Origin: Fennellomyces sp. T-0311
Lineage: Eukaryota; Mucoromycota; Mucoromycetes; Mucorales; Lichtheimiaceae
Assembly: GCA_025266875.1 (NCBI GenBank)
Contig: JALLLT010000018.1
Span: forward strand, 496,001 to 560,000
Direction: 5' to 3'
Length of the DNA stretch: 64,000 nucleotides
Below are positions 57,523 through 64,000 of the stretch, in pieces (position 1 is the first letter of the stretch; every line of letters starts with the position of its first letter). The position numbers were made by a program, and so were the translations under genes. Below the pieces are notes generated by a model. That model saw only the letters and a list, made by a program, of their open reading frames with translations. It was not told the DNA's origin and did not search any database.

Positions 57523-60330
57523 ATGGCCGGCATGGAATTCACCGAAAAGGTCGAAAAGACACTCGGCATCGCTCAAAGTTTGGCGCGCGAATTCGGTCAC
57601 ACTCAAATCTATCCAGCCCATATCGCGTGTGCGTTGTTCGACGAAACCGATGGTCAATCACTGTTCAAGAGCATTATCGAGAAAGCAGGAGCCGAACCAA
57701 CCGCAGTGGAGCGTGGTTACAAGAAGCAAATGGTGCACTTGCCGACGCAAGACCCGCCACCTGCTGAAGTGTCCATAGGATCAGGAACCGCCAAACTATT
57801 ACGCAATGCACAGAGTCATATGAAGAAGCAGAAGGATTCGTTTATCTCGGTCGATCATATTATCCTGGCTTTGGCAGACGATGACAAGTCGTTCGAACCC
57901 ATGAAGGACGCAGGCGTAAATAAAAAGGCGCTCGAGAATGCAGTGTCCCAAGTACGCGGCAACAGACGCGTAGACTCAAAGAACGCCGAAGAAGTTTACG
58001 AGGCCCTTTCCAAATATGCGATTGATTTGACTCAAATGGCACAAACCGGCAAACTCGATCCTGTTATTGGCCGAGACGACGAGATTCGACGTGTCATTCG
58101 AGTCCTGGCAAGACGCACAAAGAACAACCCAGTGCTTATTGGTGAGCCCGGTGTAGGCAAGTATTTTTTTGAGAAGGAGAAAAAAAAAGGCAATTAGACT
58201 AACGCGAATTGTGAATTAGGTAAAACTGCGATCGTCGAAGGATTAGCAAGACGCATTGTCGAACGAGATGTGCCCCAGACACTGCAGTGCAAGTTATTTG
58301 CGCTGGACATGGGTGCACTTATCGCTGGCGCTAAATACCGGGGCGAATTTGAGGAGCGCTTGAAGGCTGTACTCAAGGAAGTGAAGGAGAGCAAGGACGG
58401 TGTCATCCTCTTTATCGATGAAATCCACACAGTCCTCGGCGCAGGCAAAGGCGAAGGTTCCATGGACGCAGCCAACCTTCTCAAACCAATGTTGGCTCGA
58501 GGCGAATTACGTTGTATTGGTGCCACCACGGTGACAGAGTATCGGGAGATCGAAAAGGACCCGGCCGTAAGTTTACATTTTATTTTTAACGTAACAAACA
58601 AGCACATGACTGACCAGTTGCATATCTAGTTTGAACGTCGTTTCCAAAAGGTGGATGTGGGTGAGCCCACCGTGGCAGCAACCATTTCCATTCTTCGCGG
58701 TCTAAAAGAACGTTACGAGAACTATCACGGCGTCAAGATCACCGATTCGGCATTGGTAGCCGCTGCCCAACTCTCTGATCGATATATCACAACCCGCTTT
58801 TTGCCCGATAAGGCGATTGATCTGATCGACGAGGCAGCTGCCAACACACGTGTCCAACTCGACTCGAAGCCCGAAGAAATCGATGTCCTCGAACGTCGTC
58901 ATTTCCAACTCGAAATCGAAGCCATGGCCTTGAGCAAGGAAAAGAACAACAAGGAGTCGCAAGAACGTCTGGCCAAAGTGCGCGAAGAAATGGCACGTGT
59001 TCAAGAGCAACTCAAGCCCCTCAAGCTCAAGTATGATATGGACAAGGGTCGATTGGATGAGATTCGCGAGTTGAAGCAAAAGCTGGATGACCTCAAGAGC
59101 AAAGCCATCGAAGCCAAGAACAGATACGATCTGGATACCGCTGCTGATATCGAATACTATGCCATTCCCGACGTCGAACAGCGTATTCGTGTGCTGATGG
59201 AGCAGAAGCAGCAAAAGTTGAACGAGATGGCAGCCAACCCAGACAATCAACCCGTGCTCAGTGAGTTGGTGCGCCCCGAACAAATCATGGAAGTCGTGTC
59301 GCGATGGACAGGTATTCCTGTTACCAACCTGGCCAAGAGTGAACGGGAGAAATTGTTGCATATGGAAAACGAGTTGCGTCGCAAGGTTGTCGGTCAAGAT
59401 CCAGCTATTCGTGCTGTCAGCAATGCCATCCGTTTGACCAAAGCCGGTCTTCAAAACCCCAACAAACCATTGGCCAGCTTTATGTTCTTGGGTCCCACTG
59501 GTGTAGGCAAGACACTTTTGTGCAAGACCCTTGCCGAATTCCTGTTCAATGACGAACGTGCCTTGATCCGTATCGACATGAGCGAATTGATGGAGCAGCA
59601 CAGCGTGGCGAAACTCATTGGTGCGCCTCCCGGTTACGTTGGTCACGAAGAAGGCGGTTTGTTTGAGTCCGTACGTCGCAAACCTTATTCAGTGGTTCTC
59701 TTGGATGAATTGGAGAAGGCACACAAGGACGTTGCCAATGTCTTGCTGCAAGTTCTGGACGAAGGTTTTATCCATGACTCCAAGGGCCGCAAGATCGACT
59801 TTAGAAACACTATTATTGTCATGACATCCAATTTGGGCGCTCATCTATTGGCGGAGCAATCGGCTCATGGTACATCGCCAGATTCAATCGTCTTGAAGGA
59901 GCAAATCCAGCAGATTGTTCGTCAACACTTCTCTCCCGAATTCACCAACCGTATTGACGAAATTGTGATCTTTGAACGTTTAAACCAGCACAATATCAAG
60001 GATATCGTGGATGTACGACTGGATGAAGTTCAAGGCCGTCTCAATGATCGCAAGATTACTTTGGATGTGTCGAAACCTGCAAAGGAATGGTTGGCTGTCA
60101 ATGGATACGAACCAGTCTTTGGTGCTCGCCCTCTGAATCGTGTGATCCAGCAACGTCTGTTGAATCCACTGGCTAGACTTATCCTGGATGGTGGTATTCG
60201 CAATGGAGAAACGGCCCATGTGGATGTCACAAGCCACGACGATCTCGATGTCATCCGAAACCACGAGTGCCAAAGCGACTATGAAGTAGAGGAGCCAATG
60301 GATCAAGACGAGGAAATGAGCGATGACTAG
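57523..60330 (+). CDS. HSP104: Hsp104/ClpB-type protein disaggregase
   Basis: Three exons (57523-58156, 58220-58566, 58630-60330) total 2682 nt, 893 residues (yeast Hsp104 has 908). It is a hexameric AAA+ unfoldase that extracts polypeptides from aggregates with Hsp70. Visible in order: Clp N-domain ([20 protein letters not shown]), NBD1 Walker A GEPGVGKT and Walker [11 protein letters not shown], the coiled-coil middle domain (about residues 405-520), NBD2 Walker A GPTGVGKT and Walker [10 protein letters not shown], and an acidic tail QDEEMSDD. The first intron (58157-58219) begins GC (GCAAGT) and splits the NBD1 Walker A. The nearby GT cannot restore the frame. No presequence is seen, so this is the cytosolic/nuclear form. 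Confidence 0.96.
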
Positions 60331-61490
60331 TTATTTGATATCACAGTCTTTCATATTTGTACATAACAATAGCAAATGTATATATGCACTATCCCAATAC
60401 ACCTTATCGATTTGAAATACTAAGCTTGAGACTATGGTATTATTGCTCTAGAAGTGATCATATGTACGTAGTATGTATGGCAAGTGGGAATTTCATGGGG
60501 AATTGGCGTTGCATTAAAGTTTGCTAAAGTATGGGTACTATCGGTCTGTCATTATAAAGCTGCTGTTTTAGTGTCAAGGAACGCGTCCAGGGCGTGGACA
60601 GTACAGATTCCGAAGAAGGGAATGAGGACAAAAACGGTAACGACGATGACGGTGTTGGACATACTAGTGGTAAAGGTGCCAGTGACGAGAATACAAGCTA
60701 CGACGATGACAGTGATTTTGTAGTTAGCGGCGAAGAAGGTTCTAGCGAGCTCGATGAGCTTCTTCTGAAAAAGAAAAAAAAAGCGGGAGCAAACGAAGCC
60801 AGGAAAAAGCCCATTAAAGGAAGTGAACACACGCAAGTGTAAGTGATCATCTGTCACTATGTAACAGTGATAATGGAAGCTCAGGAAAGAAGCCAGCAAT
60901 ACTAGTGAAGAAGATAGCAGATGCGAAAAAAATGACAGAAAAAATAGTGTAGACTGCGATTGCTTAGCACGCAGACGAGAGCGCGAAAACAAAGCGCCTC
61001 GTAACTCTTAAATAAAATGATTGCTTATATCATCACTTTCATTGTATTTTTGCTCTTCTATTGTCCAAAAGCTATGGTTTAAGTTGTCGTATAGATCGGT
61101 AGTTGAGTACACCGAAATAGAATGAGCACCAGCAACGATATCGTTTGTTACGGACTTCTGTATAAAGGGATCCTAAAGAAGATTGAGGATTTGAAAGTAG
61201 AAAAGGGTAGTGAAGCTAGTTGTCTTTATTGCCTGATCGTTAAACAGTAATTCTATTGCAGGACACTGAACAACATATGTAGATAACTATAAAGTATTTA
61301 GATTGGGATGTTGATAAATGTAATCAATTGACCAATGTTTATTTAATGAAAAGCGCTTCTTATTATATCTTTCGATACAATGGCGCAGATGCCGTAGTGG
61401 TTGAGAGGTAGGCGGTAAGTAGAGTGCCGCAATATAGAAGATTCTAGCTACTAAGCTACTCCATTGGTGCTTTTCGTCAGTGTGACCAAT
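60331..61490. other. intergenic, one acidic/basic coding-like fragment
   Basis: Positions 60594-60842 (+) hold an open frame without an ATG, acidic then Lys-rich (YDDDSDFVVSGEEGSSELDE then LLLKKKKKAGANEARKKP), resembling one exon of a nuclear protein. No partner exons could be joined. It may be a gene fragment. Nothing else was recognised. Confidence 0.35.
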
Positions 61491-61499
61491 CGTAGAGAT

Positions 61500-63860
61500 C
61501 ATGGCACAAGGCATAATTGTCGGTGGTATTGCGTGTTATCTTTTACATCGCCAAAACCAAGGCTGGGGCCAAAGCCACGCTGGACTACCTTTGATATGAT
61601 CGCATCTGGTCTCATTTCTTCGCTATCATTGTTCGTGACATTGGACCATCGTAATAGAACATTTTTGTCTGGATCCGAAAGCAGCGATGATAGGATGGGG
61701 TCGAAGAATATAGTGAAGAGCTCATTTTCGCCAAATGATTCGGTAGATTTGATCGGTTTCCACGGGAGTTCGCGCATTCTAATACGTAGTGGGTTAGCAA
61801 CAAAATCAACCGTACAGAATCTTCACCGCTACACTCACTGCAATGACTTACGCGGCCGTGATACCTCGTAGCAGTGACGAGGTGATGGGATCAAAATCTT
61901 TACCGAGAAGTAATATTTCGATTTCTGCATCGTCCTTGGTTTGTATTTTCGATTCGACATTGTTGATGATACGCGATAATTGGATGAATGCATGATCAGA
62001 TATGTCTCGGTGAGAATCTACGCATACAGTCGTAAAGATTCGTCAAGAGATCTTTGGGAAAAATTTAGTACACTGCTTGTACTTTTTACAAGTCACCTCC
62101 AGATGATTTGTGAATTTCTGAAATCTTCTGACTTTGTGAAGAGCGTCAAATACGCTTCCAACTGGGTTCTCTCGCTGGAAAAATGATGTTTTTTGATTAT
62201 GTTACTGTAGCGAGAAATAGTGTATTGCTTATCCGACAACTTGAATTCCTCTGCAAAAGATTTCAGTGCCAGATTACTCTTGTTGTCGATACACCATTGG
62301 ATATCAGCCGAAAGAACCCGTGTTCTTTCTCTCGAAAGCGAATTGTAGCGTAATTCAGTCGCGGAACGGGAAAATAGTAGCCACGAAATCAGAGAAAAAA
62401 GGCCAAGTGTGTTTAAACACCCAGACGAACGCACACTTTCGTAACGATGCTCTTACGCCACGAACGCTTCAGATGCCAGTGACACATCGACACCCTCAGG
62501 GCGTCGCCATAAGTTGATCGGATACCAGCCATCTCCGTATCCGAATTGTCAATCATGATGATTCGAGGCTGAAACCCCATATCGTCCTTCAACCACTTGA
62601 GCCAGAATTCCACTGGAGACTAAGAGTCTGAATTAGTCACCATCCAGCAAAGGGGCGAACCCTTTCCAGTCTCCTGGTAACGAGCGACGATAGTGTACAG
62701 GTAGCAATGAGAATCAGCACCGTCCACGCATGTACGATGCGTTGAACCAAGACAGGCAATACCACCGTTGAGATAGAGCACCTAAATTTAAAAAATTATT
62801 TCAGTCATATTTAATCAATCCATATACTTATATTACTTACCGATCGTTGCCATTTAGACATAAACGCAAACAAGAACATACCCTCTGGATAGGTGGACAG
62901 GTTCTTGGATGTCCAATAACCTTCTTCCTGCGCGATCTTCAAATCCCAACGTTCCAGACTTTCGTCAAATCGCGGAGAGAGATAGGCTCTTTTGCTTAAA
63001 ACCTTTGTCATCGCGTAGTATACCTCTTCATATGTAATACGCAAGGAATGAGGTACCTTGCTATAATCGCCAGAGAAGATCTCACCTAGACGCTTTTTGT
63101 CAAGACGGATGATGTTCTTGATATTGGTCCAGTTAAGATCTCTTTCAACCAGTTGTTCGATTATCTCCCTCATTTCCGTGGAGACAGGGGCAGAACGAAG
63201 GTCGGAAACACTGTCTGGTTGATGACCGGTATGCACCCAATCGTACGTAATCGAAACCTTGTCAGGCATAAGACTATTGGTCTGGATAAGGATACTTGCA
63301 GTACATCCGCAGCCGAGACGACCGTTACACTTACGCGTTGGAGCTTCAGAAGGCTGTCCCCATCTATGGCACTTATAGCGCTGAAGTATAATTAATGCTT
63401 CACTTCCATGTTTACTATAATGATATGTATACCAATTGAAAGGAAAGAGTTTCAGGACGGCCTTTCTTTGGTGGTCTTGGCTGATCAGGCTCATCAACCG
63501 AGGTCTCGTCGGTAGGACGGGGAAAAGGAGGCACAAGAGGCCCAAACTTTTCAAGGAACTCGGCATTTCTACCTTTGTTCTTGCTGTTGTACATTCCACT
63601 GGCTACGTTCTGGAACTTGCATCCATAGATGGTCTCTTGCGTACGAAGCCACTCTTCAAACGCATTTCGCTCCTTGGTAAAAGTTGCAGGGCTTTGTTGC
63701 GCGTAGGGTTCATAGTCCAGTGATACGCTCCTAGAGTATGGGAATAGCATTGCCAACGAAAGAAGGCATTGTTGACGTGTAGTAAAGGCAGCGCAGTAAA
63801 AGGATACCAGACCGAAAGTGCCGAACCACATTCCTGCCAATTTATCCAAGCCACTTGACC
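61500..63860 (-). pseudogene. decayed MULE-type transposase
   Basis: Fragments in order on the minus strand: NAFEEWLRTQETIYGCKFQN (from 63849), QRYKCHRWGQPSEAPTRKCN (DNA-binding N-domain), the region around IKNIIRLDKKRLGEIFSGDY, then after a likely intron (62782-62840) VLYLNGGIACLGSTHRTCVD, SPVEFWLKWLKDDMGFQPRI, IMIDNSDTEMAGI and MCHWHLKRSW. The last two match the MULE pattern of a catalytic Asp and a CxxH-like motif before R-x-W. An in-frame TAG lies at about 62624, and a frame change occurs near 63420. No terminal inverted repeats were found. The right edge may continue beyond the window. Confidence 0.75.
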
Positions 63861-64000
63861 ATCGTTTCTCAGGCTATGCCAACCTGTTTTTCAACAGCGT
63901 GAGGGATACTAGGCTTGGTCTTCTTATGATTACCAGCAGAACGCTCATGATACTGCCCCTTGTCTGATGACTTGCAAAGTCGAAGCTTGGAAGCGGGTTC

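Noticed and set aside
58702..59646. Open frame of 314 codons on the minus strand inside HSP104
   Set aside because: It lies wholly antisense to a highly conserved AAA+ gene and has His/Leu-rich shadow composition; biased codon use of the sense gene explains it.

Overview
The window is nuclear DNA of a filamentous fungus. Genes carry many short introns (mostly 45-70 nt, GT...AG with a few GC...AG), and the core eukaryotic genes are fungal in style (Hsp104, Atg37/ACBD5-like, Trf4-like, Tsr3, an Mss116-like helicase). A methionine synthase reductase, a DIRS-type retrotransposon, a MULE relic and a tandem cytochrome P450 family together point to an early-diverging fungus, most likely Mucoromycotina/Mucorales. 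This placement is inference; no rRNA or barcode gene is present.

Layout. 1-6.3 kb: 3' part of NAA15 (NatA auxiliary subunit, +), MTRR-like reductase (-), ArfGAP gene (-). 8.2-9.9 kb: HET-domain-like gene (+). 12.5-22.2 kb is gene-dense: SRR1-like (-), an RS2Z-type splicing factor made of 12 exons of which four are only 7-18 nt (+), a two-PH-domain protein (+), a G-protein beta subunit (+), a small unknown protein (-), and an ACBD5/Atg37-like tail-anchored acyl-CoA-binding protein (-). 22.2-26.8 kb looks empty. 26.8-31.2 kb is a structurally complete DIRS element with 109-bp inverted terminal repeats, an internal complementary region and gag, RT/RNase H and tyrosine recombinase ORFs. It ends about 25 bp upstream of the TATA box of the first P450.

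31.3-45.2 kb is a P450 family cluster: one intact copy, one copy with a single-base frameshift in a G10 run, one 5'-truncated pseudogene split by a 966-bp transposon that landed on a splice acceptor, then 3.6 kb without genes and a second intact copy. The three full-length copies share identical sizes for exons 2-9 and a TATAAATA box 45-60 bp upstream of ATG. 46.3-60.3 kb is again housekeeping: an unknown Ser-rich protein (-), PIN4 parvulin in 10 exons (-), DEAD-box helicase (+), RPL21 (+) preceded by RFX-type X-boxes, TSR3 (-), Trf4-like poly(A) polymerase (-), F-box/LRR protein (-) and HSP104 (+). 61.5-64 kb holds a decayed MULE-type transposase (-).

Functional themes: ribosome and RNA maturation (TSR3, RPL21, Trf4-like, helicase, PIN4, RS2Z), proteostasis (HSP104, NAA15, F-box), and a lineage-specific P450 array shaped by transposons. 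All exon boundaries were set by eye from splice consensus, reading-frame continuity and family similarity; no search was run.
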